Assembly (NCBI RefSeq): GCF_016937515.1
Contig: NZ_JAFHKM010000002.1
Span: 496,001-560,000, forward strand
Length of the DNA stretch: 64,000 nucleotides
Direction: 5' to 3'
Source of the DNA: Cohnella algarum
Lineage (GTDB): Bacteria > Bacillota > Bacilli > Paenibacillales > Paenibacillaceae
Below the pieces are notes generated by a model. It worked only from the letters and a program-made list of their open reading frames with translations. It was not told the origin of the DNA and did no database searches. This document shows, piece by piece, positions 37,185-46,592 of this stretch. The number at the start of each line of letters is the position of its first letter. The first letter of the stretch is position 1. The position numbers and the translations under genes were made by a program.

Positions 37185-38775
37185 GTCAGTGTCAAGCTAG
37201 CGTGGGCAGTCATTTAAGATGCCTGGAACGCGAACCCCGAAGGAACCTCTTCCTTGTAAGCGCTTTGCTTCGTTCTTTCATCAAACACAAGTGATTTGTC
37301 AGAATTTTTTGCCGTTATCCGCGAAGTGCTTTGAGTGCCATACCCGTTGTGCTGCTTTGCTTCGGTCCTTGCAGCATGCGAATCATTCCAGCGATACAAC
37401 CCTTGACCGGTTGCGTCACGTTCTTGAGCAATTGCCGCATGTTTATCGACTGCTGCGGCGTTGCCTGCTTACTCGCTTGTCCTTCAACCGTTCTTACCAC
37501 CGTGCCCGCTTCTTGAATCCTCATCATCGTCCTCAGCATCGCCCTGACGCCTCGCTCACTCCAACTGTACCCGCCACGCTTCGTCCGCTTGGCGAATATA
37601 CGCATCTGCGATTCCGCGCTTCCCATCGGGCGCATACCGCTTGTGTCGATCCCCTTCGCCTGGAGTGTTTTTCGGTAGTCGTCCAAATGCTTCTCATGCC
37701 GCTTTAGAAATCTTTTATACGGCTTCCAATCCTTCCGGTTCTCTTCCGCTATCTCTTGCTCCGACACGCCTTCCAGGACCGCCATAAGCGCGGCTGCATC
37801 CTGTTTGGCCAAAGACCGTCTCACGGTCTCCCACACCTGCGGCAAATGACCAACAAAGCGTTTCAAATCACGCGCCACATGAAAGCGGTCCAGCATGTAC
37901 AGACATTGGTGAAAGTAGGATGTACATTCCCCGATCCACGCCGCGCCGTCTCCGTTCACCACAAGCCACGTGTTCTCGTCGATTTCGTAACGCTCCACCA
38001 GAAAGTCCCCGAACCCTTCCCAGAAGTCGCCGCCGCTCGTATGCAGGTAATGCTGTTTGTTCTTCAGCTGTACCCGCTTGCCGTTCTTCTCCCAGCCTTC
38101 GTGTACGACTGCAATTGCGTTCTCCATCCCGCGCTTTTTGCTCCGCTGCAGCTTCGTGTACAGCCCATCCACTTCCACGAACAGCACGCGGGCAGCGCGC
38201 CGTTTCACCGCTGGCATCGGCTGTTGCGCACGCTCCATCAGTTTTTCCCTGATCGCTTGGTGGCTCAGCACATTGTAGCCCAAAAGCTGCTCCAGCCTCT
38301 TTGCGCTGTCCCGGTACGACGGTCCTTGGCTTGCGAATGCGATTGCTGTCTCTTCCAAATGCGGACTGACTTTCCCGCGCCCTTCGAATTGCAACAGCTG
38401 ATCCAGCAGATACACGTGTTTGCCGCTTCTACGGTCACAGTACAATCTCCGCTTAAAGCGCACATTCCCGAACACTGTGTTGACGCTTGTTTCACGCTCG
38501 TCCTTTACTCGATAACGCTCTCGGTCCCGTTGCTCCAGGATCTGCTGATCCAGCGCCTCCAGTACCTGCTTCATCGCACGAGCGAATTCCTCCTGCATTT
38601 TCCGGAAAATCCATTGCTCAATCTCTTTCATCGTCGGCATTGTTGTGGTAAAGTGGCTCACAGGAGCTTCCTCCTTCTTGGTGTGTTGTGCGCAAACATC
38701 ACTTTACCAAGGGAGAAGCTCTTTTTCTATATCCGCTTTTTCCAATTCCTACACCCACAGAGATTTTACACTATC
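37185..38775 (-). mobile_element. ISLre2-type insertion sequence, intact
   Basis: The 1591-bp element has imperfect terminal inverted repeats (left GTCAGTGTCAAGCTAGCGTG; right, read inward, GATAGTGTAAAATCTCTGTG), one full-length transposase gene and perfect 9-bp flanking repeats TTCGAAAAA. These features match the ISLre2 family. It sits between the leuA leader promoter and a membrane-protein gene. Perfect flanks and an unbroken transposase suggest recent insertion. Confidence 0.9.
37315..38661 (-). CDS. ISLre2 family transposase (UPF0236)
   Basis: This 448-residue protein starts MSHFTTTMPTMKEIEQWIFR and contains DERETSVNTVFGNVRFKRRL, the acidic segment VLFVEVDGLY and the region LVVNGDGAAWIGECTSYF followed by LDRFHVARDLKRFVGH, typical of the UPF0236/ISLre2 transposases. 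Length is full and no stop interrupts it. ATG at 38661 has a GGAAG-rich site upstream. Its codon use is more AT-rich than its neighbours, as expected for a mobile gene. Confidence 0.93.
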   Translation of the reverse strand: MSHFTTTMPTMKEIEQWIFRKMQEEFARAMKQVLEALDQQILEQRDRERYRVKDERETSVNTVFGNVRFKRRLYCDRRSGKHVYLLDQLLQFEGRGKVSPHLEETAIAFASQGPSYRDSAKRLEQLLGYNVLSHQAIREKLMERAQQPMPAVKRRAARVLFVEVDGLYTKLQRSKKRGMENAIAVVHEGWEKNGKRVQLKNKQHYLHTSGGDFWEGFGDFLVERYEIDENTWLVVNGDGAAWIGECTSYFHQCLYMLDRFHVARDLKRFVGHLPQVWETVRRSLAKQDAAALMAVLEGVSEQEIAEENRKDWKPYKRFLKRHEKHLDDYRKTLQAKGIDTSGMRPMGSAESQMRIFAKRTKRGGYSWSERGVRAMLRTMMRIQEAGTVVRTVEGQASKQATPQQSINMRQLLKNVTQPVKGCIAGMIRMLQGPKQSSTTGMALKALRG

Positions 38776-38784
38776 TTCGAAAAA
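38776..38784. repeat. Target-site duplication, right copy
   Basis: TTCGAAAAA immediately after the right end of the element, identical to 37176-37184. Confidence 0.88.
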
Positions 38785-38808
38785 TGTTCCGGTCGGCGGG
38801 CGCGACGC

Positions 38809-39264
38809 TCAAATCCACTTGAAAAAACGGCCTTTGCGGATGACGATATCGTGCCGCGCCGCCCAAACGACGAGCGAGTTGCGATCCCTCGCGTCCGGGA
38901 TATCGAGGCACAGCCGCACCGGCGCGATCCGGCGGCCCGCCGGCACGATGCCCACAATGCGGCCGTGAATGCGGATTTGCCCGATGGCCCCGGGGTCCAG
39001 CGCCATTCCGTTCACCTCGACCGTCCCGGGGAATAGGGCCAGTTCGGCCCTCCCTTTGACTCTTCTCAAAAACAGGTAAAAAAGCGCGAACAGACAGCAG
39101 CAGGCGAAGGCCGCGTTCGCGTACAGGCGGGTCCCCGCCGGCTCTTCGCGAAGCAAATTGCCCAGCGACATCAGGAGCAGGAACGCGAACCCGGCAAGGG
39201 TGCCGAGCTCGAGCGGAAATTTGGCGGAGATGAGGCGGCGCGTTTCGGCTTTCGAATCGGACAC
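38809..39264 (-). CDS. Small membrane protein with PH-like cytosolic part
   Basis: This 151-residue protein has two hydrophobic segments (about residues 21-36 and 48-66), then a beta-rich soluble region (from about 75) that recalls bacterial PH-type domains. I do not recognise a family with certainty. The start is GTG at 39264 after GGGGG. It follows speD on the same strand (91 bases apart). The IS inserted just beyond its stop. Confidence 0.7.
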   Translation of the reverse strand: MSDSKAETRRLISAKFPLELGTLAGFAFLLLMSLGNLLREEPAGTRLYANAAFACCCLFALFYLFLRRVKGRAELALFPGTVEVNGMALDPGAIGQIRIHGRIVGIVPAGRRIAPVRLCLDIPDARDRNSLVVWAARHDIVIRKGRFFKWI

Positions 39265-39354
39265 GACGTGTCCCCCTTTCCCGGACAGGCTGTCTTCTAT
39301 CCTATTCCGCCGGTCCGCGAAACATGCCTGCCGAACGGAAACTCGATCGATCCG

Positions 39355-40197
39355 TCAATTTTCGTTTCCGCCGTCTTTTTCCGGGGAGCCCCGCTTCATG
39401 TTTTTGCCGTAAAAAATTTCGTCCATCTCCTGCTGAAGCTGCTCCGCGATTTGTTGCTGCTCGTCCTCGTCGAGCTTCTCCTTCGTATAGCCGAACAAAT
39501 AGTTGTTCAGGTCGAATTGGCGCAGCTTGCACTTCGTATGAAAAATGTGCTCCTGGTACACGTTGACGTCGATCATGTGAAAATCGGCTTTGACGTTTTC
39601 CGGGATGTAATCCTGAATGGAGCCGATATCGTGGTCGATAAACAGCTTTCGGCCTTTGATATCCCTCGTAAAGCCCCGCACCCGGTAATCGATCGTCATG
39701 ATGTCGGTATCGAACGAGTGGATTAAGTAATTGAGCGCCTTAAGCGGCGAAATCTCCCCGCACGTGGATACGTCGATGTCGGCGCGGAACGTGCTGATTC
39801 CTTTTTCCGGGTGATATTCCGGGTACGTATGAACGGTGATATGGCTTTTGTCCAGCGACATGACGACCGCGGCCGGCAGCGGACCGGGCGAGGCGTCGAA
39901 CGATTCGTCCGGCGCCTCGTCGACGGGCCCCTCCGAGATCAGAACGGTCACGCTCGCCCCTTGCGGAACGTAATCCTGCCTGGCGATGTTGAGCACGTGG
40001 GCGCCGATAATGTCGGTTACGGATTTTAAAATGCCCGTCAGCCGCTCCGAATTGTATTGCTCGTCGATGTATTCGATGTAGGCTTCTCGCTCTTCCTTCG
40101 TTTTCGTGTAGCAGATGTCGTACATGTTAAAGCTCAGCGACTTGGTCAAATTGTTGAAGCCGTGCAGCGTCACTCTTTGTTCCGGTGTCAGCGTCAT
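39355..40197 (-). CDS. speD: S-adenosylmethionine decarboxylase proenzyme (long SpeD type)
   Basis: This 280-residue protein is of the E. coli-like long SpeD class. It makes decarboxylated SAM for spermidine. The self-cleavage site is visible in [20 protein letters not shown], where cleavage before Ser yields the pyruvoyl group. [20 protein letters not shown] is the second conserved block. ATG at 40197 has GAGAGGGG upstream. It stands without speE in the window. Confidence 0.95.
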   Translation of the reverse strand: MTLTPEQRVTLHGFNNLTKSLSFNMYDICYTKTKEEREAYIEYIDEQYNSERLTGILKSVTDIIGAHVLNIARQDYVPQGASVTVLISEGPVDEAPDESFDASPGPLPAAVVMSLDKSHITVHTYPEYHPEKGISTFRADIDVSTCGEISPLKALNYLIHSFDTDIMTIDYRVRGFTRDIKGRKLFIDHDIGSIQDYIPENVKADFHMIDVNVYQEHIFHTKCKLRQFDLNNYLFGYTKEKLDEDEQQQIAEQLQQEMDEIFYGKNMKRGSPEKDGGNEN

Positions 40198-40448
40198 GGG
40201 CAGCCCCTCTCGTCCGGTTAACGTTTGGTTTTATATTGCCCAATCGCAGGGAGGGGAACACTTGAATGCGGGGAGCGCGGCGGAAATTGGAAATTGGCGC
40301 GCCGGGAGTGCCGATGAGGGCGAAAAATTTCCGGATTCGAGAAAAAGCGGCGGTAAGCGGAAAGTACGGCGGAGACATAAGAAAAACGCTTGGCGGTTTC
40401 CTTGGAAAGGCGGACCTCCTTGTTCCGAAAACGGAAGGTTCTTTTGGC

Positions 40449-40491
40449 GGGATTGAGCGGCTGAGCGGGATTGAGCGGGATTGAGCGGGAT
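40449..40491. repeat. 10-bp tandem repeat GGGATTGAGC
   Basis: Three exact units plus a shortened one (GGCTGAGC) in direct order. Possibly slippage-generated; no coding role seen. Confidence 0.7.
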
Positions 40492-40515
40492 ACCGAACGG
40501 TTCGATGCAGCCTGG

Positions 40516-40694
40516 TTGGATTTCATCCAACGAAAATCGGCTTTTTCGCGAAAATTTTCGGCTTCGTTGGATTTTGTCCAATCTGGCAAGGCTTTTTCGG
40601 CGTTTTCGCCCAAATTCCATGTTCCTCATTGGATAAAATCCACTCTAGACTGCGGTTTCTTCGTTTTCCGCTTCCTTGATTGGACAAAATCCAA
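40516..40694. repeat. Four dispersed 15-bp palindromes TTGGAYNNNNRTCCAA
   Basis: TTGGATTTCATCCAA at 40516-40530, TTGGATTTTGTCCAA at 40567-40581, TTGGATAAAATCCAC at 40629-40643 and TTGGACAAAATCCAA at 40680-40694. Spacings are 51, 62 and 51 bases. A fifth, weaker copy is at 30509-30523. Confidence 0.75.
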
Positions 40695-40823
40695 CCTGGG
40701 CCTCCCTAAAAATTGCGGTCTTTTCGATTCGGACCGTTATTCCCCGAATAAATCGGAGAGCGGCAAAATTGCGGTCCCAAACGGCCTCGTTATATGGCCG
40801 GTCCCCGTTTCTGCAAGCCGGGC

Positions 40824-41867
40824 TTACCGGGCTTCCCCGCCTCCGCCGACCGACCAGGCCTCCAGCGACAGCTGCGGCTCGGCCTGCATGTCGAGCGAGG
40901 TGAACTCGCCCCGCCGCCATTTCAAATCGGCGGCCGCGCCGATCATCGCGGCGTTGTCGCTGCACAGCGACAGCGGCGGAACGAGCAGCGGCAGGCCCGC
41001 CTCCGCGCACAGCTCGCCGAGCCGGCTGCGCAGCCCGCGGTTGGCCGCCACGCCGCCGCACAGCAGCATTTGGCGGACGCCGAATTCGGCGGCGGCCCGC
41101 ATCGCTTTCGTCGTCACGACGTCGATGACCGACGCCTGGAATCCCCTGGCCAGCGCAGCGCCGTCCGGTTCCTCGCCCTTCATCCTGCTGCGGTTGATTT
41201 CGGCGAGCACCGCGGATTTCAGCCCGCTGAAGCTGAAATCGTACGAGTCCGCCTCCAGCCAGGCCCGCGGCAGCTCGATTTCCCGCTCGGCGCTTGCCGC
41301 CAGGCGGTCGACGTAAGGCCCGCCCGGGTACGGGAACGACAGCGCGCGGGCCACCTTGTCGTAGGCCTCGCCGACGGCGTCGTCCCGCGTGCGGCCGACA
41401 ATGCGGAAGCTTCCCTCGCGCTCCAGCAGCACGAGCTCGGTGTGGCCGCCCGACACGACGAGCGCCAGCGCCGGGTATTCGATCTCGCCGATAAGCCGAT
41501 TGGCGTAAATATGACCGGCGATATGATGCGTGCCGATCAGCGGCACGTCCAGCGCCATCGCCAGGCTTTTGGCGGCGACGACCCCGACGAGCAGCGCTCC
41601 GACGAGGCCCGGTCCTTGCGTGACGGCGACCGCATCGATGTCGGAAAGCGCGATGCCCGCCTCCTCCACCGCCTGCTCGATCATAAGCGTAATGCTCTCC
41701 ACGTGCTTGCGCGAGGCGATTTCCGGCACGACTCCGCCGAAGCGGCGATGGGTGTCGATCTGGCTGGACACGACGTTGGAGAGCGCCTCGCGGCCGCCGC
41801 GCAAAACGGCCGCGGACGTCTCGTCGCAGCTTGTCTCGATAGCGAGCAGATGATAAGGCCGGCTCAT
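40824..41867 (-). CDS. tsaD: tRNA threonylcarbamoyltransferase TsaD
   Basis: This 347-residue ASKHA-fold protein transfers threonylcarbamoyl to A37 of ANN-decoding tRNAs, with TsaB and TsaE. Motifs: AIETSCDETSAAVL, the metal-binding HHIAGHIYAN, VVSGGHTELV and GGVAANRGLRSRL. ATG 41867 follows AAGGAGAAG. Its start overlaps rimI by four bases. It is the last gene of the tsaE-tsaB-rimI-tsaD operon. Confidence 0.97.
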   Translation of the reverse strand: MSRPYHLLAIETSCDETSAAVLRGGREALSNVVSSQIDTHRRFGGVVPEIASRKHVESITLMIEQAVEEAGIALSDIDAVAVTQGPGLVGALLVGVVAAKSLAMALDVPLIGTHHIAGHIYANRLIGEIEYPALALVVSGGHTELVLLEREGSFRIVGRTRDDAVGEAYDKVARALSFPYPGGPYVDRLAASAEREIELPRAWLEADSYDFSFSGLKSAVLAEINRSRMKGEEPDGAALARGFQASVIDVVTTKAMRAAAEFGVRQMLLCGGVAANRGLRSRLGELCAEAGLPLLVPPLSLCSDNAAMIGAAADLKWRRGEFTSLDMQAEPQLSLEAWSVGGGGEAR

Positions 41868-42391
41868 TGCGCTTCTCCTTCCGACGTCCCGGCGGTCCGT
41901 TCTCCGTCCCATATTTCGGGAACGAGGTCCGCCCACATAATCAACGCGTCCTCCCGGTTGTCCGAATAATAGCCCGGACGGATGCCGGAAGGAGCGAATC
42001 CGAACTGGCGGTACAGCCGCTGCGCGCGTTCGTTCGAAACCCGCACCTCGAGCGTCATCCGCTGCGCTCCGAACCAGTGCGCGGTTTTCATCAATTCCCG
42101 AAGCAGCCGCTTGCCGTGACCTTGCCCCTGATATTGCTCGCGAATCGCGATATTGGTCACGTGCGCTTCGTCCACGATGACCCACATGCCGCCGTACCCG
42201 AGCACCGTCCCCGATTTTTCCATGACCATGTACTTGGCGAACATGTTGGAGGTCAGCTCGTTGCGGAACGCTTCCTCGGTCCACGGAGCGGCGAACGTCT
42301 CCTGCTCGATCTCCACGATCGTCCCGATATCTTCGATCGTCATGGCGCGAAACCGGAATTCTCCCGGCTCCGGCCTACCGTTATTCCGCAT
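41864..42391 (-). CDS. rimI: Ribosomal-protein-alanine N-acetyltransferase RimI
   Basis: This 175-residue GNAT protein has the acetyl-CoA-binding motif IREQYQGQGHGKRLLRELM and RVSNERAQRLYRQFGFAPSG. RimI acetylates the N-terminus of ribosomal protein S18 in E. coli. It lies between tsaB and tsaD, a common arrangement in Firmicutes, and its ATG overlaps the tsaB stop (TAATG). Confidence 0.93.
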   Translation of the reverse strand: MRNNGRPEPGEFRFRAMTIEDIGTIVEIEQETFAAPWTEEAFRNELTSNMFAKYMVMEKSGTVLGYGGMWVIVDEAHVTNIAIREQYQGQGHGKRLLRELMKTAHWFGAQRMTLEVRVSNERAQRLYRQFGFAPSGIRPGYYSDNREDALIMWADLVPEIWDGERTAGTSEGEAQ

Positions 42392-43191
42392 TACGCTTTA
42401 CGCTCCTTCTGCGCCGCCAGCAGCTTGGCTTCCGCCTCCGCCAATTGCGTATAATTGGGGACGAACGCATGGGGTTCGTCCTTTTCTCCGCCGCGAATTC
42501 GCCGTTCGGCGAGCAAGCCGACGGCGCCGGCATCCATGCCGAAAGGGACGGCTTCGATCGAAATGCCCGCGTCGGCCAGCGCGCCCGCTGCGGCAGCGAC
42601 GAGCTCCGCGAACGGTTCGGTTTGCCCGACGAAAACGATCGAGGACGGCCGCTCCCCGCCCGGGAGCTCCTCCGCAGCCTGCTTCAGCTTGTCGAGCCAC
42701 GGCCCGAACAAACGGATGCCGTCCTCCTCCGTCCGCCGCCAGCTCCCGTCCGGAAGCGCCGCGAACCGCGCGCCATAAGCTTGTCCCCTCCGGCCGTCCA
42801 TAAGCGGAACGATCCAGGCTTCGCCGCCGCCGTTGTTCGGCCCGATTTCCTTCCAGGCGCCGAACGCCAGCGCTTCCAGGCTGGAGATTCCGACGAGCGG
42901 CTTATTCCACGTCCAGGCCAGCGTCTTGGCGGCCGTCACGGCAATGCGCACTCCCGTATACGAACCGGGACCTTGCCCTGCCGCGATCGCGTCAACTTCG
43001 TTCCGGGACAGGCCGTTTCTTTCCAGCAGTTCTTTCAGTTCGGAGACGATCCGCACCGCGTGATTGCGCTCCGTAAATGAAAGGGAGGAATCGAGAACGG
43101 CCCCGCCCCTTGTGATCGCGGCCGCAAGCACCGCCGTAGACGTATCGAAAGACAGCACCGTCATGGGCGCCGCCTGGTTCTGCAAGTTCAC
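42391..43191 (-). CDS. tsaB: tRNA threonylcarbamoyladenosine complex dimerisation subunit TsaB
   Basis: This 266-residue TsaD paralogue starts MNLQNQAAPMTVLSFDTSTA and includes IAAGQGPGSYTGVRIAVTAA and DGRRGQAYGA. I chose GTG 43191 because GGAGGAGG precedes it at 10 bases; the family-like Met at 43164 lacks a ribosome site. TsaB binds TsaD and TsaE to build the t6A complex. Confidence 0.92.
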   Translation of the reverse strand: MNLQNQAAPMTVLSFDTSTAVLAAAITRGGAVLDSSLSFTERNHAVRIVSELKELLERNGLSRNEVDAIAAGQGPGSYTGVRIAVTAAKTLAWTWNKPLVGISSLEALAFGAWKEIGPNNGGGEAWIVPLMDGRRGQAYGARFAALPDGSWRRTEEDGIRLFGPWLDKLKQAAEELPGGERPSSIVFVGQTEPFAELVAAAAGALADAGISIEAVPFGMDAGAVGLLAERRIRGGEKDEPHAFVPNYTQLAEAEAKLLAAQKERKA

Positions 43192-43285
43192 TGAAGCGGT
43201 TCCTCCTCCATTTTCCGATCCCGTTCCGACCGAGCCGAAACGAAAACCCAGCCCGACCCCCGAGCCGAAACGAAAATCCCGCCGG

Positions 43286-43801
43286 TCATTCCCCGGACGG
43301 AACCATGCCGAGCTCCCGGCACCAGGCCGCATGCTTTGCGCCCCGCGGTTCGGCCGTAATCCGGCGGGAAGCCGGACCGGTCGTCTCCAGCCGGATATGC
43401 AACCGCTCATGCGGAAGCAGCGGCTCGATCAGCGAGGCCCATTCCACCAGGGACACGCCTTGTCCCTCGAAATATTCGTCCAGGCCGAGCTCGTCCGCCT
43501 CCTCCGGGGATATCCGGTAGACGTCCATATGATAAAAAGGCAGCCGGCCGCTTTCGTATTCCTTAATGATCGTAAACGTCGGGCTGCTGACGATTTCCCG
43601 CACGCCAAGGCCGTCCGCGAACGCTTGCGCGAACTTCGTCTTGCCGGCCCCCAGATCCCCGTCCAAAGCGAGCACGGTTTGCGGTTCGGACAATTCGGCA
43701 AGCCGCCTCGCGAAGCTTGCGGTCTCTTCTTCGGACCGCGCTTCCCAAACAAACGAGATTCCCTTCCGATCCCGTTCTTCCGTGTCGTCCCTATCGCTCA
43801 T
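43286..43801 (-). CDS. tsaE: tRNA threonylcarbamoyladenosine complex ATPase TsaE
   Basis: This 171-residue P-loop protein has ALDGDLGAGKTKFAQAFADG, VSSPTFTIIKEYESG, FYHMDVYRI and VEWASLIEPLLP, the TsaE signature set. It starts at ATG 43801 behind a near-consensus promoter and opens the t6A operon. Ninety-four bases separate it from tsaB. Confidence 0.96.
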   Translation of the reverse strand: MSDRDDTEERDRKGISFVWEARSEEETASFARRLAELSEPQTVLALDGDLGAGKTKFAQAFADGLGVREIVSSPTFTIIKEYESGRLPFYHMDVYRISPEEADELGLDEYFEGQGVSLVEWASLIEPLLPHERLHIRLETTGPASRRITAEPRGAKHAAWCRELGMVPSGE

Positions 43802-43833
43802 GCGTCTGCGACCCCCGGTTTATAATTGTCCTT

Positions 43834-43862
43834 ATTATATCGGTGCGGGCCGGAAGTTGCAA
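43834..43862 (-). promoter_or_regulatory. Sigma-A promoter of the tsaE operon
   Basis: TTGCAA (43857-43862) and TATAAT (43834-43839) are 17 bases apart on the minus strand, 33 bases before the tsaE start. Confidence 0.75.
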
Positions 43863-43910
43863 AGATTTCGGCCAAGCGCAAACGGCGCGGGAGAGAGAGA
43901 TTACGAACGC

Positions 43911-44447
43911 TTAAGCTCCCGTATGCCGCGAATCCGGTCCGCTCCTTCGTTCGCGGGCAAGGCCGCCCTTCGGTCCGAACCAGCGGGCCAGCATTTCGAA
44001 AACCGCCAGCCCCAGCGCCCCTCCGGCCAAATCGATCCAAATATCGGATACGAGCGACGTTCGGCCGGGAGTATACTGCTGGTTCAGCTCGTCCGCCGCC
44101 GCGACAAGCATGACGGCAAACAAGCAATATACCGCGCGCTGCGGGAACGAGCGCACGCGCCGCAGCGCGAGCCGGACGAGCACGGCCAGAAAAAAGTAGA
44201 TGCCGAGATGGGCGGCTTTGCGAACAAGAAACTCGAGCCATGAGTAAGGGTTGCCGGCAGACGTACGTTTCGACTCCCAGAATTCGATCGGAAGGTCCGG
44301 CAGGGACCGCGAGAGCGATTCCGCGGACCAATGCTTTTGAAGATAGGGGATAAAATTTTGCTCGTCTCGGCTTTGCGAGGAAAAAAAGAAAATGACGCCG
44401 ATCCATGCCGCAACGAACGCAAGACAGATGACAACCTTTACGCGCAA
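43911..44447 (-). CDS. VanZ family membrane protein
   Basis: This 178-residue protein has about four membrane segments and the VanZ-like pattern: FFFSSQSRDEQ near the N-terminus, RKAAHLGIYFFLAVLVRLAL, and ADELNQQYTPGRTSLVSDIW. VanZ relatives are linked to glycopeptide and lipoglycopeptide resistance, but most are of unknown function. It lies between the frameshifted kinase gene and the t6A operon, same strand. Confidence 0.88.
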   Translation of the reverse strand: MRVKVVICLAFVAAWIGVIFFFSSQSRDEQNFIPYLQKHWSAESLSRSLPDLPIEFWESKRTSAGNPYSWLEFLVRKAAHLGIYFFLAVLVRLALRRVRSFPQRAVYCLFAVMLVAAADELNQQYTPGRTSLVSDIWIDLAGGALGLAVFEMLARWFGPKGGLARERRSGPDSRHTGA

Positions 44448-44564
44448 CGGACGCCTTCCCTTCCAGCGAAGCGGCGGTACGCTTTTTCGCTTTTCTTTTT
44501 ACTATCCTCCAAACCGCGGGCCTGCGCATCCCCCCTGGGTACTACTTCCGGGCGCTTGGCCGGC

Positions 44565-46429
44565 TTAAGCGATATCGGATTGGAACGGAATTTGGATGTG
44601 AAAAACGCTCCCCCCATTCCGGCCTTCTTCCATCCAGATGTCGCCGCCCATCAGCTCGACGAGATTTTTGCAAATGGCCAGTCCCAGTCCCGCTCCGTCG
44701 TAATTTCTCGCCATGGAGGAATCCACTTGGGAGAAAGGAAGGAACAACAGCTCCCGTTTGGAGGGGGGATTCCGATTCCCGTATCCGCAATCGAAAATTT
44801 GACGATCGTGAGCATGCCGGAGTTGGATTTCAGGCTTTCGACCCGAACGGCCTCGGCGCGAACGAAGCCATGATCCGTGAATTTGACGGCGTTGCCGATC
44901 AGGTTGACGAGAATTTGCCGCAATCTTACCCGGTCGCCGTACAACCGGTCGGGGATCGTCCCGTCGATCGCGCTTTCCAGCCGGATCCCTTTTTGCATGG
45001 CGTTGACCGCAAACAGGTTCAAACATTCCTCGACGCAGGCGCCAAGGTGGAAATCCGAATTTTGCAGGCCGATGCCGCCGGCCTCGATCCGGGAGAAATC
45101 GAGAATGTCGCTCATGATGCGAAGCAGGGCCTGGCTGCTTTTCTCCTGGAAACGCAACAGCTCGCGCTGGCTTTCGTTGATCGGCGAGTTCTGCAGCAGC
45201 TCGTTGATGCCGACGATTCCCGTCAGCGGCGTTCGAATTTCGTGGCTCATGGCGGCCAGAAACCGGTTTTTGGCGGCGCGCGCGACTTCGGCCTCCCGCT
45301 TTGCCCGAACCAGTTCCAGCTCGGTCGCCCGCTCCTCGGTAATGTCTCTTCCCGCAGCGTACAAAAGCAGCCGATTTTCCTGGATCAACGGGAAAAAGGT
45401 ACCGGAAACCAGCATCTCGTTCCCGAACCGGTTGACCAGATGGAATTCCACTTGCTGGGGCTCGGACAGGCGGAGAGCCAGGCTCGATCTCAATTCCAGC
45501 TCCATCCGCTCCTGGGCGTCGTTCACGAGCTTGACCGGATCGATCCCCGAGAAATCTTCCTCCGAAAAGCCGAGTCTCTCGATCACGGCCGAATTGACAT
45601 GAACGACGCGTTGAACGAGAGGATCGTAACAGACGACCATGACCGGCGAATTTTCGAACAGGGAGACGAAGCGGCTTTCGTGTTCGGCGGCTTTTTTAAG
45701 CGCATGCCGCTTGTCGAGAAACATGCTCGTCCAACCGGCCGCAACGACGAATAAAACGCTGGCGCCGATCCCGATCGCCGTTTGCCGCTCATGAAGAACG
45801 GCCGGTCCCGGCCAGGAACCGTCCTCCGGCACGAAGCGGGCTCCGGCCATGGAAACGTAATGGGTCGCAATGATTGCAAGACCGAGCAGAACCGCCCCTA
45901 ATATACGGGACTGGATCGGGATGCCGCCGGGATAACGCGCGCGGAACAAAACGCGTACGGCCATATACGAAATGCCGAAGGCGAAAAGCGCGGAAATCGC
46001 GATCGAAAGCGGCTCGTATTCGATTTCCTTCGGCATTTTCATCGCGGAAAAGCTGATGTAATGGAGGACGAGGATATTGAACCCGATCTGCAGGCCGCCG
46101 ATCGCCAGATGCCGCCGGCGGATCTCTTTTTTCGTCAAGATATGCATCGCCCAATAGGAGGAGAAAACGGACAAGGCGAAGGATAAAATCGAGGAAGACA
46201 CGCAATACGCGACGGGAAAATCGATATGAAGGGCGCGCATGCCCGTATAATGCGTGAACCAAATAGCCTTGCCCATGACGAGGGAAGACGCCGACAGCAG
46301 AAGGCCTTTATTTTTTCCCCTTTTGATAAAAAGATGGAGGATGTTCAATGAAATAAAAGAAAAAACGAGCGCGATCGTTATGGAGAACAGCACCAAGAAA
46401 TCATTGTAGTGTCCGGTATCGTGTTGCAT
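44565..46429 (-). pseudogene. MHYT-PAS-histidine kinase, frameshift in a C-run
   Basis: From ATG 46429 (AGGAG upstream) the frame encodes a seven-helix MHYT sensor with HYTGMRALH, HYISFSAMKM and HYVSMAGARF, likely metal-binding. A PAS domain (about 260-380), HisKA (FLAAMSHEIRTPLTGIVGIN) and the N-box LVNLIGNAVKFTDHG follow. After DTGIGIPP it shifts frame; the other frame supplies SKRELLFLPFSQVDSSMARN, the G2 box GAGLGLAICKNLVELMGG and the proper end at 44565. Adding one C to the six-C run at about 44763-44768 joins them into 621 residues. As written the kinase would lose its ATP lid. No response regulator is adjacent. Confidence 0.88.
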
Positions 46430-46541
46430 AGGCGCAGCTCCTACAATATTCGTTTGTATGCCTAAATCTTAAAACGCTTATGGTTAAAAATCAAACCCCA
46501 AAGTTAGGCGATTCGGCCGGGTTGAATTGGAACGAAAAAAG

Positions 46542-46570
46542 AAAAAACCAGAGACTCGTGTCCCTGGTTT
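46542..46570 (-). terminator. Intrinsic terminator after the FAD protein gene
   Basis: On the minus strand AAACCAGGGAC-ACGA-GTCTCTGGTT is followed by a run of T residues, starting about 20 bases after the stop at 46593. Confidence 0.75.
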
Positions 46571-46592
46571 CGCGAAAGCGGAAAGATCGAAT

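Larger units (their letters stand above)
40198..40823. other. Repeat-rich intergenic region between speD and tsaD
   Basis: About 625 bases without a supported gene. It holds one copy of GATGAGGGCGAAAAATT (40313-40329), a short tandem repeat (40449-40491) and four TTGGAY...TCCAA palindromes. AT-rich patches alternate with GC-rich ones. Confidence 0.6.

Noticed and set aside
37756..39036. Long plus-strand frame across the insertion element
   Set aside because: Antisense to the transposase, spans the element boundary and has no ribosome site.
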